From assembly GCF_019399895.1 (NCBI RefSeq), contig NC_091870.1, positions 5,067,001-5,131,000 of the forward strand: a stretch of 64,000 nucleotides of DNA, written 5' to 3'. The first letter of the stretch is position 1. Every line of letters starts with the position of its first letter. The position numbers and the translations under genes are program-made. Shown here piece by piece: positions 54,386 through 64,000 of this stretch. A model generated the notes under the pieces. It searched no databases. It was not told the DNA's origin and saw only the letters and a list, made by a program, of their open reading frames with translations. Origin of the DNA: Cardiocondyla obscurior. Taxonomy: Eukaryota > Arthropoda > Insecta > Hymenoptera > Formicidae.

Positions 54386-56080
54386 GACGTGGCGGCTTTG
54401 ACTGCTTCGTCGCAGCTCCCCGCGGCCGTCACAAACGCAGCGGCGCTGAACGAGCCGCAATAGCATAGAAAGCGGAAAGGGGCGCGGGAATCTCCGGAGG
54501 GTTCGTATTTGATTTTGAGGCGGTAATTAACGATTGCGGTGCTGGATTCTGTTGCTATCGTATGTTATCGAGAGTACCGACCGTCCTCACCGCGGGAGAA
54601 GCGAAAGGAGCGGACCATAGGTGGAGGCGCGAACGTCCGGAAGAAAGGGTGACCGGATACGGGCCCGGGATGGGAGGCCACTCATCCCGAGAGCCGTGGA
54701 GGAGGCTTGTCGCCTACACCTTTCAACGCCGAAAACAACCTGCGGGGGAACTTGTTGCGACAACGGACTATCCGAAACCCGCGCCAACCGGCTAGTACCG
54801 ATATGGCTCTGTGAGGGCAGCGGCTTCTGCGGGAAATCGGTAACGTAGCGCGGAAAAGTCCGCAAGAGGCGAGAGTGGGGATACGCCGGGCCTCGTGCCG
54901 AAAATTCGCGCGGTCCTCGCTCTCTTCCGTGTAGACCGGCGTAATAGACGGGCGGGCGATCGGCGAGAATTAGCGAGCGATAGCAAGAGTGAGCGAAGAC
55001 GACTGGGTCGAGCGAGAGCGAGAGAGAGAGAGAGAGAGTGCGAGGGAGAGCAAGGACGTCTCAAGAGGTCAAGGCGTGCTTATTCGGTGAGATTTTCCAC
55101 CCGCATTGCGGAATTATTGTATTGTACAGCCCTTCGCCTCCCGGGGCGACCGACGCGGATTTGGACGATACCCGACCACATAAAACGGGCACGCGGGCCC
55201 GTTAGATTATTCTGGTGGACCCTTGTCGCGAGGCAAGGACGTAACGTTAGCGAGTGGCAGCCGACGGGCGTCTAAAGGCCGGTGGTTGGGCCCCGCGAGA
55301 CATACCGGGACGGTTTGTTTGCGTTGGTTAATTCGATTATTTGTGAAGCTGTCGTACGTCGCGTCCGCACGAAGAGCCCTCGGCAGCGGCCGAGGTCGGA
55401 AAAGAAATCACGCGATCTCGTTTACGACGGGCGATCTTACGCGTGAATTCTTGTGTGTCGTTGCGTCCCGCGAAAACACGCCGCGTGTACGGGAGGCGCG
55501 TGGCCGGCACCAAAACAGTCAGGGCCGGCGTGAGAGCTACGGGAGATACTCGTGGCGATCTAATAGCGGTTCAAAACTCAAGCCACGTTCTAGGGGATCG
55601 CGCGAAGATCGAACCCGCTCATGATTATGATAATTTTGTTATTTTCTTGTTACTCGTCGTAATTGTCTCGTTCTGTTGCGTATTAATAAACAGACTGAAA
55701 ATTGTATTCGCCCTGTTCGCGTACTTATCATTCTGTGCTGTCGTTTCCGTCGGTCCGAGAAATTCCGTCTGTGATACCCCGCCCCTCACCGTTCGGATGA
55801 GCTAGCCCCCGCGCGTGACGGCCGTTGGAGTTTATCGGAGATCATTAAGAGGAAATAGCCCTTGTGAATCGAATCGGCACGGCTGGGCCCGTGCCTGGCG
55901 CCCAAAACTAGTTTGATATCGGATTGCGCCGTCCCGCGCCGGGATACGGTTGAGGAACCGCGACCCCTCCTCCCTCCCTAACCCTCGTGTCACGACTGTG
56001 CACGGATTTTCCGTCCGTGCACGGACGTCTCTTTTTGCTCGCGACTCTCCTCCCTGAGGAGGAGAGAAAACATCGTGACA
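54383..56080 (+). mobile_element. GC-rich LTR-like block (tentative)
   Basis: Starts TGTGACGTGGCGG and ends CATCGTGACA, with (AT)n on both sides, suggesting insertion into a microsatellite. AATAAAC lies near 55684. TGGCGCCCAAAAC near 55897 resembles a primer site. ORFs inside have no recognisable domain. A hairpin GTGCACGGATTTTCCGTCC...GTGCAC is near 56000. A target duplication cannot be proved in the AT repeat. Confidence 0.4.
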
Positions 56081-56099
56081 AAATATATATATATATATA

Positions 56100-56434
56100 C
56101 AGGGTGTCTCAGCCCATAAACTTATACAGATAGGTCTTAGGAGATAAATAAAAGTTATTTAACATTTTGTAAAATTCTCAATTGTTATTGAGAAAAATAA
56201 TTGTCTAGCGCAAGAGCGACAAGGAAGCTGCGGGCAAGTGAGCGCGACAGGCGATTGGCGCCGTCGCCTATCGCGCTCACTCACCTATAGCTTCCTTATC
56301 CTCTTGCGCTAGACAAATTAATTTTTTTTTCAATAAGTATTGCAAATTTTTCAAAACGTTAAAGAACTTTTTTATTTATCTCCCTATGACCTACCTATCT
56401 GTATAGGATTTTACACATGGGCTGAGACACCCTG
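56100..56434. mobile_element. Palindromic mariner MITE, second family
   Basis: 335 bp, CAGGGTGTCTCAGCCC... and ...GGGCTGAGACACCCTG, inside TA repeats. The arms are complementary nearly to the centre (CTAGCGCAAGAG...CTCTTGCGCTAG). No coding content. Confidence 0.88.
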
Positions 56435-56583
56435 TATATATATATATATATATATGTATGTCAATCGGCTACTTTGGCGACGTTAAAATAAACTATATAT
56501 GACTGCATACATTAGAGTACATTGAGTGCCAGACGTATACATCACTGTTTTTTTTTCAATATGACACATTAAAATAATATATA

Positions 56584-57063
56584 CAGGGTGTTTGAAATAA
56601 GGTTTCCTTCCCGGTAACTGTAGATAGATATCGGGAATACAAATCGAAAAGTCAGATATCATTTAGTGAAATTCGTAACCGTTACCGAGTAAGAAATTAC
56701 TGAATTTTGACGAATTAGCGCGGAGCACATAATAAGTCGGGCGCGGCAGGTGAGAGCGGGTGGGCTTTAGGAGAGAACGGGGTGAAACGCCGCGCGACAA
56801 TTGTCTATCACACCACGCGTTGACTCCTCCCACCCCCACCCCACACCGTCGCGCGGCGTTTCACCCCGTTCTCTCCCTAAGGCCCACCCGCTCTCACCTG
56901 CCGCGCCCGACTTATTATGTGCTCCGCGCTAATTTGTCAAAATTCAGTAATTTCTTACTCGGTAACGGTTACGAATTTCACTAAATGATATCTGACTTTT
57001 CGATTTGTATTCCCGATATCTATCTACAGTTACCGGGAAGGAAACCTTATTTCAAACACCCTG
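56584..57063 (+). mobile_element. Long-palindrome mariner MITE, copy B
   Basis: 480 bp, very close to 12150-12633 and in the same orientation; ends CAGGGTGTTTGAAATAAGG and its complement, flanked by TA. It interrupts the ~160-bp satellite array. Confidence 0.9.
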
Positions 57064-57658
57064 TATAAGCAAAAGAGTATGAATCGGTTACTTTGACGAC
57101 TTTATAAAAATAAAAAAATTTTTATTTGAAAATAAAGTTTAAAATACTCAAATAGACTAGATATTGATTATTTGATGCATATATTAATGATATTCGTGAA
57201 AAATTACGATTTAGAAAAAATATATAAGAATAAAAGTACAGATTGGCTACTTTGACGACATTAGAAAAATCAAATAATTACTTTTGATTAAATTAGATGA
57301 AAATGGACAGTTGCACTAGATATTATGGATAATCTCAACACATGAATGATGATAAATAGAAAATAAAATCCTCTGAGAGAAATAAACTAAGATTTGTACA
57401 AAAAGTGACATTTTTCGGCTCTGACATAGCTATTTTCAGACTTAAACTTGCACTGGCAATTGTAAACGTCAACCCAGGGATTCGGGACTATACACATTAA
57501 TTTGATAGAACTTTTAGAGACAATTAATAGCAAAATGTAAGCACAGAGTCAAGTAAATCAAAATTTCAACTTTTAGGGTATTAGACAAGAATCAGTAAAT
57601 ATTAACTTTGTTAAGAAATAAGGACAAATTAATTCGGCGAGAGTACTATTGTTCAGAG

Positions 57659-58600
57659 GATTCAGAAGTATGAATTAACAGCTTCTACAGAAGATTCAAC
57701 TAATCTAATCGAGCCCCGGCCGCAATAGTTAAGTTTAATGCAAATCTTCAAACATTCACTCTCCGCAGATAAACTTTCAATGGAAAAATCGTTCCCGTTT
57801 CTATACGCGTTGCACGATTAAATTTTTATTTGGCACAGTGATTTCAATTAAAACAACGAGTAAAACGAGCCTAGAATGAGTCTCATAGGTTAATAAGAAC
57901 CGATTCTGAGTTTTCAATTATCACTGCAATAAATAACTGTGTCAGGAACTAACATCGAATTAATCCAGGGAGTTTACAATTGCCCGGACAATTCAGAAGT
58001 ATGTATTAATCGATTTTACACAAGATTCAACTAATCTAGTCGAGCTACTGTCAAAATAATTAAGTTTAATGAAAATCTTCAAAAATTTACTCTACGCAGT
58101 TAAAATTTCAGTCGAAAATTCGTTCCCGTTTCTATACGCGTTAGACGATTAAGTTCTCGTTTGGCACAGTAATTTTAATTAAAATATCGAGTAAAACGAG
58201 CCCAGAATGAGCCTCATAGGTTAACAAGAACCGATTCTGAGTTTTCAATTATCACTGTAATTAATAACTGTGTCAGGAACTAACATCGAATTAATCCAGG
58301 GAGTTTACAATTGCCCGGACGATTCAGAAGTATGTGTTAATCGATTCTACACAAGATTCAACTAATCTAGTCGAGCTATTGTCGAAATAATTACGTTTAA
58401 TGAAAATCTTCAAAAATTTACTCTACACAGTTAAAATTTCAGTGGAAAATTTGTTCCCGTTTCTATACGCGTTGTACGATTAAGTTCTTGTTTGGCACAG
58501 TGATTTCAATTAAGACAACGAGTAAAACGAACCCAGGATGAGCCTTGTATGTTTACAAGAACCGATTCTGAGTTTTCAACTATTACTGCAAACCTGATAA
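57659..58600. repeat. Three tandem copies of a ~331-bp unit
   Basis: ATTCAGAAGTATG starts units near 57661, 57990 and 58323. Each contains CGTTCCCGTTTCTATACGCG, AGTAAAACGAGCC..GAATGAG and CAAGAACCGATTCTGAGTTT in the same order. Divergence between units is moderate. Confidence 0.85.
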
Positions 58601-59839
58601 AGTTACATTTTCTGAATTAAAATTAACAAGAAAATTATATAAATGCTTAAAAACGCATAATCTCTACCCACGAATGCAGAGAAATAGAAATTCTAATCCT
58701 GTGCGTGAAGAAAACTAAATTTTGAACAAAAAGTGACATTTTTTGTTTCCGACGTAGCCAGTTTCAGATTTAATCTTGCTCTGGCAATTGTAAATATTGA
58801 ACGACGGATTAGAGACTGTACATATTAATTTGTTAGAGTACTTAGAGACAATTGATTGCTAAATAAAAGCACTGAATCAAGTAAATAAAAATTTTAATTT
58901 TTAGAGTATCATTTAGATTTAGAATCTGACCAAGATACAGTTTCTCTATTAAAATTCAAATTGTAGTTATATAGATGCATGGAGAATGCACAATCTCTAC
59001 CCATAAATTTAGAAAAATAGCAAATTAAAGCCATTGAAGGAATATTTTTGAAATATGTCACAATGTAAAACATATATATAAGGAATAAAATACAGATCGG
59101 TTACTTTGACGACAGTAGAAAAATACAAGGATTACCTTTAAGAAAACATAACAAAAAGTTCAAATAAACTATATATTGATTATTTGATATACATATTTAT
59201 TATGCTTTTGACAGCTGACGCACTAAAAAGTACATATAAAGAAAAAGGTACAGATCCTCTTCTTTGGTGACATTAGAAAAGCAAAACGATTATCTTTGAA
59301 AAAACAAGGTAAAAACAACAGTACATCATATTTCATGGACATAACAAATATGTACGTTAAATAATCAATATCTAGTCTAATTAATCTTTTTACCATGTTT
59401 TCTTAAAGATAATTCTTTTATTTTTCTACTGTCGTCAAAGTAGCCGATCTGTACTTTTTTCCTTATATATACGGTCCAGTACGTCATATTTCAAAAGCGT
59501 AATAAATATATATATATATATGCGTCAAATAATCAATATCTATTTCAATTGTCCATCTTTATTTTATTTTCTAAAGTAATCCTTTTCTTGTTCAACTGTC
59601 GTCAAAGTAACCGATCTGTACTTTTTTCTTTATACATATATCTTCCAGTGAAAAATAAGTTATAAAAGCTTATTTACGTTATATATTAATTACTTGACCC
59701 ATACATTAACTATACTTTTGATAAATAACGCACTGAAAAATAATGTATAAGAAAAAAGTACAGATCGGTTACTTTGACGACGGTAGAAAAATAAAAGGAT
59801 TGCCTTTGAGTGAATATAATGAAAAAGTTTATTTGGAAC

Positions 59840-60231
59840 TGTTAAAATATATGCGCTTCAAACAATAATTATAAATTTAACTTTAAATAAGATCGAATCA
59901 ATTTACAAATAAATAATTCTTAATAGACCGGATACACTACGTGACTTTGTGTCAATTAGATAAGCAAGGGAATAAACCTCTTAAGACAAAGGTCCGGGAA
60001 GCCCCTTTACTGTTCCAAAGATAAAACTAATATCGGGACTACCTCACTTGAAATAGAGTCGTCGTCGGGTACAGACGTGTCACATATTGAAACCTCCTTA
60101 AATACCGTTCTATATTCTTTTATGTTATTTTATTAAGTGTGTGTAAAACCTAAATCAAATATAAACCAGTGTTTGTGAATTAAAGAGTTTTTATTATAAA
60201 AAATTATCCACGCGCCCAAAATAATTTTACA
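59840..60231 (+). repeat. Copia 5' LTR
   Basis: 392 bp between satellite DNA and the primer site; ends AATAATTTTACA. The start is inferred from the TGTTAAAAT/ATTTTACA inverted ends. Confidence 0.65.
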
Positions 60232-61191
60232 TGGTAGCAGAGCGTGGTTGATAAATCAAAAGGTGTTTACCACAGTAAAAGTGAATGCAACTTGGCTTCG
60301 AAGTTGACTGGAACGATATTAAAAAAATAACCAAAGGAACTATTACAAAAATAGTTAAAATTAAAAAGAACATTCAACAAAAATCAAACACTGAGTTCGG
60401 AATAAAAGAAGACGAAGAAATGGCTGAAGAGATTAAAATTCAACAGTTTGTTACGTCCTGTAACTCCACATCTCCTTTTTCCGACACATGGTAGATAAAG
60501 TAGATAGTAAAAGGTATACCGAATGTATTGGGACCAAAGGAGACGGTTCTAAGTTTCCAGAAAAAATAATTCTAACTGACGGAATATCCTGAATCGCCAG
60601 ATGTATAAAATAAAAGAAGGAACCAAAAACAATTGTGCAACAGATGTGGAATATAAAAAAATCGAAACGAAAGGATTTGTCAAAATATTCATAAAACATT
60701 AATAGCTCGGAAGGACTTGGAATATCTTAAACTAATAATAAATGTCTGGCGGAACACGAGGGAAATTCTGGAAGAAAAACAATTCAGTAAAATCAAATTT
60801 CGCCGCGGATCCTAGGGATTAGAAAAAAGGAGGCAAAAAGCCTGTAATAATAAAAATTGGGATACGCGGCTGGAAACTATAAAACTCAGGCAGCAATTGC
60901 ACGCTGCCGGTAAAAAAAAAAAGAGTTATCTAAAGCTTTTTCGAATCTGTTATCTGGAAGCTTGGAAGGGCTAAAACCATGTAGAGGGGAGCTCATAAAC
61001 ATTTTCTCCTGGACCAATAGATATCGGGAACTCCTCACCAAAAATTAGAAACTAAGGGCGAAAACTTAGAAAACTAAGAAGGGCGACCAATAATTGCGAA
61101 GACGGAAAAGTGGAGGAATAAGCCTAACGAATAGAATTCAAAATTCGGATAAGACTTAGAATCTGGCGCTGGTCCTCCCCTTTTCCGAGCT

Positions 61192-61365
61192 TATAAAACC
61201 GAGCGCTCCGACGACGCTCGCTCTCATTCATGCTGTTCTAAAAATTTAAATTGCTCAGTTGCTCAGTTGTTTCAAAAATCTTTAAGTGTTTGTGATCATC
61301 TTGTGTGGGCGAAATAAAGGAAACATCTCGAGATCTCATCCGAGTGAATTTGAAGACAACAAGTA
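61192..61365 (+). promoter_or_regulatory. Promoter and leader exon of element X copy 2
   Basis: TATAAAA 61192-61198, initiator-like TCATTC with A at 61226 (34 nt away), a leader with AATAAA at 61313-61318, and donor GTAAGT at 61366. A candidate acceptor is CCTCAG at 61547-61552 after a pyrimidine run. Splicing there would remove the small ORF at 61462 and make 61590 the first ATG of the next exon. Confidence 0.55.
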
Positions 61366-61461
61366 GTAAGTGCTATCATTTATTTATTCCCCTTTTTCCT
61401 TTAAACGGTTCCACTAAATAGTTTTATTTGATTTGTACTCATATATTTATATATGTAAAAA

Positions 61462-61602
61462 ATGAAAATTGAGGGAATAGTCAGGGTGCCGCTCACGCTT
61501 AATTATTTCGTTATCTCTCCCTCGAATCCTCTCGTTTTTTCGGGTGCCTCAGCCTATCTAGCGGGCTTCCTTTTGTCGGAGGTTGCGATATGCCGCCAGT
61601 AA
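61462..61602 (+). CDS. Small upstream ORF of element X, copy 2 (46 codons)
   Basis: ATG 61462, ends ...GFLLSEVAICRQ, stop 61600-61602 overlapping the ATG at 61590 of the main gene in another frame. The first half differs from copy 1 (shared IV.VP and IS only). May be intronic. Confidence 0.35.
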   Translation: MKIEGIVRVPLTLNYFVISPSNPLVFSGASAYLAGFLLSEVAICRQ

Positions 61603-62589
61603 ATGGTGACTATCAAAACCTTGACTTGAGTAAGGCTCCATTCGGCTTGAGGAACCAGAGAAACTTGGGGTGGCAGCAGAGAGATCCGAAAGGAGCTGTG
61701 AGACGTGATGCCCAGCCATATTCTCCTCCAAGATTCATTTATTAATTTAATTCATTAAAATGAACTCCTTTTAGTGGAATCATCGAACTTAAGAACCTTA
61801 AAGAAAAGCCGAGCTCGCCGAAATCGGCAAATTCGGAATCTGAGGGGCCTTATCCGGTCCTTCTTTATACAATATTTATTCGCGGCGGCGCCAGGGGAGA
61901 TAAGAACCGACCCTCCCCAAAGAAGAGGAGAGAGGTCGTGGTCCCCTCAACCCCCAGCTCCCCCGACTTCGCCGGCTCCTGAAGAAGTTCCTCTGAACGT
62001 CGAAGAACCTAGGGAACTCCCCCCTTCTCCGGATACGCCGAAAAATAGCGTCAATGCGACCGAGTCAGAGCCTGATTTGGAGCAGTTCCGCCCTACAACT
62101 CCTTCCTATTCCCCGGACATCTCGATTCATTCTCCAGGAGCTGCACCTAGAGCATGCTCCTCTCCAATTCCGTCCCCGTTACCTATTCCTGGGGAGCCTG
62201 AGGAGGTCGACTCCATTGCTGATGACGATACCGTCTTTTGGCAAGAGTCTGACGGCCCAGAGCCTTCCCCTTCCCCCGCCCCGAGCGTGGAGTTCCTCGG
62301 CGGGCAAGAGGAACCCAGAGCGATCATAGATCCTCTCCTCGAGCTCCTCCGGAGGACTTGCTCTCCGTGGACGGATCCCGTCCCCGAAAGGGCCTTCACG
62401 ATAGGCCCTGATTCCTTTGATCCTGAGGAGATCAGGAGAGAAGCCAGCAGGGCATCTCCTGATCAGAACGTCCTCATATTTTATCCCGGGGTGGAACACC
62501 CCTTTTTAGCTCCGATCAGGCTGATTGATCGAGTATTTCCGAGATCATCGGCCAGGATCTCGGAAATAATCGAGATCGACCTCGATTAA
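61590..62589 (+). CDS. Conserved spliced gene of element X, copy 2 (unknown function)
   Basis: Exon 61590-61629 (MPPVNGDYQNLDL plus A), intron 61630-61774 (GTAAGG...TTTTAG, 145 nt), exon 61775-62589; 284 residues. Same plan as copy 1: basic start (KKSRARRNRQIRNLRGLIR), FFIQYLFAAAP, a long Pro/Ser/Glu-rich middle (PAPPTSPAPEE, PEPSPSPAPSVEFL), and a conserved C-terminal block with DPLLELLRRTC, PDQNVLIFYPGVEH, FLAPIRLIDRVFPRS and ISEIIEIDLD. No zinc finger, protease, transposase or membrane protein signature is seen. The basic N-terminus and acidic proline-rich body suggest a nucleic-acid or chromatin adaptor, but that is a guess. Without splicing the frame has no ATG (61774 is GTG), which supports the intron. 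Confidence 0.78.
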
Positions 62590-63112
62590 ATATTTCTATT
62601 TTCTTTTGAACTTTCCTTATGCTATTTTTCCCGCGCACTTTTGTAAAATATAAAAAATGTGTTGTTTATTTAATTTAGTTAAAGTCTCTGGGTTTATCTT
62701 TATCATAAATTTTAAATGTATCATCTCTATTTAACATCAATTTTAAAAAATAATAATAATAATAATAATAATAAAGAATGTTAAATTAAATCTCGTTAAA
62801 ACAGATTTTTGAAATTTTCTTTTAATGAACCATTAGCTCCATTTACTGCGAAAAACACCTCCGGTTCTTTCCCTGGGAACAAGAAGTAAAATTCTTTCCC
62901 TCAAAAGAACAAAAATCGCGCTAATTCAAATCTTTTCTCGTTCTAATACATTCCTAGCGCTTAATACGCGTGACGTTGTCTCGCACGCGTCACGCAAGAA
63001 TTGGTAGTTGCGTCTCTCTCTCTCTCTTCCCTTTACCTGCTCTCGATCCATTTCCTAGTCATTGAGAACCGGTAATCCTTCCATTAAAATTATTCCTAAA
63101 CCTGACGTAACA
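62590..63112 (+). other. 3' part of element X copy 2, no gene
   Basis: AT-rich with an (AAT)n run at 62749-62773 ending AATAAAG, a possible poly(A) signal for the gene. The last 250 bp match the left end of copy 1 in inverse order. Confidence 0.6.
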
Positions 63113-64000
63113 AGTTCAATGGACAAGATTACAATTTATGGAAGAAGCGGATACTACTTTATTTAAAATTGAAAAAATGTGATGAGGTGGCAATCAGACC
63201 AATGCTATCGTCTGACAATTCAACAACTTGGGCTGAAAGTAATCTTAAAGCCATGAATTACATTTATTGCAGCATATCCAATGAACAGCTCGAATTTGTG
63301 AGCAATGAAGAAACGGCTTACAATATTCTAAAAAAATTTGATGAAATGTATTCCAGAGAATCTACTGCGATACAAATTTGTGTGCAAAATAGACTAGAAA
63401 AAATAAAGTTAATGGATTATGATGACTCAAGTGCATATTTTACAGACTTTGAAAAATTAATAAATGAGCTAAAATCATCAGGTGCCACAGTGACGGAAAA
63501 GGAAAAACTGAATTACATGCTATGTACGTTACCCGAGTCATTAAGTTATGTCGGAGACTTAATTGATGCAGTAAGAGAGCAAGACCAGACATGTGAATTT
63601 GTCAAAAACAAAATCAAGATGTGGGAAATACGTGATAAAACTAAACAAAGAAGGAATGTGACAAAATCAAGTGCCTTTAAAGAAGAAAGAAAGAATATAG
63701 AAAAAAGAACGTGTTATAAGTGTGGTAAACCCGGACATTTAAAAGCAAACTGTCGTGCAAATGGATCAAAAGGAAACTTTAAAGCTCAAAATTCAACAGA
63801 ACAAATGTATCCACAAGAAAAGGGCAGCTTTAACTATAGAGGAAACAATTTCAACACTCAAGGATATTTTCCGAGAGGAAGAGGAGGATATTCTAATACA
63901 CGTCAAATAAACAACCCCAGAGGAAGAAGAATCATGCAAGCCATCAGAAGATATAATCAAAATAGAAACTTTAATAGAGACAGTAATTGCGAAACAAACA

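Larger units (their letters stand above)
56461..59839. repeat. Satellite-like array with core CGGTTACTTTGACGAC, period about 160 bp
   Basis: The core (CAGATCGGTTACTTTGACGAC and variants) occurs near 56465, 57082, 57240, 59095, 59255 and 59760 on the plus strand, and near 59440 and 59598 on the minus strand. Neighbouring cores are 158-185 bp apart. Between cores, ATATTGATTATTTGA-like phrases recur. The array is interrupted by MITE copy B and by the ~331-bp repeats. No gene. Confidence 0.75.
60449..63112 (+). mobile_element. Unknown element X, copy 2 (complete, 2664 bp, TSD AGTT)
   Basis: TGTTACGTCCTG...CTGACGTAACA, with 9-bp inverted ends TGTTACGTC/GACGTAACA, flanked by AGTT (60445-60448 and 63113-63116). 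TG...CA ends and a 4-bp duplication fit an LTR inserted by a Gypsy-type integrase, or a DNA element with related integrase. Inside: about 740 bp without a gene, a TATA promoter (61192), AATAAA 61313-61318, a splice donor, and the conserved gene 61590-62589, then an AT-rich tail. If it is a solo LTR it is unusually long and carries a gene downstream of its own promoter. Confidence 0.8.
59840..64000 (+). mobile_element. Copia-type LTR retrotransposon, 5' part, runs off right edge
   Basis: 5' LTR 59840-60231 (TGTTAAAAT...ATTTTACA), then TGGTAGCAGAGCG at 60232, the half-tRNA initiator-Met primer site typical of Copia, then gag. The gag is interrupted by element X copy 2. The 3' LTR is outside the window. 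Confidence 0.8.
60420..64000 (+). pseudogene. gag: Copia Gag, interrupted by element X; right part open to window end
   Basis: Starts MAEEIKIQQ at 60420, is broken at 60448, and resumes in frame at 63117 with FNGQDYNLWKKR-type sequence, the usual Copia Gag beginning; AGTT is duplicated at the break. 63117-64000 is open: a UBN2-type Gag domain (NSTTWAESNLKAMNYIY, LSYVGDLIDAV), a zinc knuckle CYKCGKPGHLKANC near 63714, then an Arg/Gly/Asn-rich tail. Apart from the insertion the frame has no lesion in the window, so this Copia was probably active until recently. Confidence 0.85.

Noticed and set aside
51772..63112. One 11-kb element with long inverted terminal repeats carrying the same gene at each end
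   Set aside because: The right copy has its own AGTT duplication inside a Copia gag, while the left copy sits in a P transposase; they are separate insertions.

Overview
The window looks like a transposon-rich intergenic region of an insect nuclear genome, most likely hymenopteran and probably an ant. This rests on the AT-rich background, spliced Tc1/mariner, hAT, P (THAP), DIRS, Gypsy, Copia and LINE elements, many TA-flanked palindromic MITEs, and an endogenous densovirus. I found no convincing host housekeeping gene, and no rRNA, tRNA or CRISPR. The species call is an inference.

Layout. 1-3458: right-hand part of an endogenous ambisense densovirus. The end of NS1 (+) converges on a broken capsid gene (-), which has a PLA2 domain and its own TATA/Inr promoter, and a T-shaped telomeric hairpin closes the viral end. 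3500-5194: mariner-like element with an apparently intact three-exon transposase. 5726-7740: decayed hAT-like transposase split by a solo LTR (4-bp TSD). 7.7-12.1 kb: AT-rich DNA, a 15-bp minisatellite and a head-to-head palindromic Tc1 derivative. 12.1-19.2 kb: MITE, DIRS recombinase remnant, dispersed repeats and a solo LTR. 19.2-23.2 kb: 5'-truncated LINE with a 16-bp TSD. 24.4-28.5 kb: LTR-like DNA, then a large foldback element carrying two nested insertions. 30.1-33.9 kb: decayed Gypsy with LTRs in inverted orientation. 34.8-51.8 kb: P-element (THAP) relic split by a solo LTR, a nearly full-length LINE and an 8.3-kb Gypsy. 51.8-56.1 kb and 60.4-63.1 kb: two copies of an unrecognised TGTTACGTC...GACGTAACA element carrying a conserved spliced gene. 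56.1-59.8 kb: MITEs and satellite-like arrays. 59.8-64 kb: a Copia element running off the window, its gag interrupted by the second copy of the unknown element.

The most interesting items are: (1) the unknown 2.66-kb element. Both copies keep an open ~285-codon gene with a conserved phase-1 intron, and a 71-codon stretch shows 21 silent against 10 replacement differences. (2) The densovirus insertion with its terminal hairpin still readable. (3) The Gypsy element, which shows a textbook -1 frameshift signal (GGGAAAC, 7-nt spacer, hairpin) and an internal TATA+Inr promoter that could express the proline-rich C-terminal part of pol as a separate protein.

Most coding sequence belongs to selfish elements acting independently. 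The order of nesting can be read from target duplications: P first, then LTR, LINE and Gypsy inside it; Copia first, then the unknown element inside its gag; a foldback first, then two insertions inside it.
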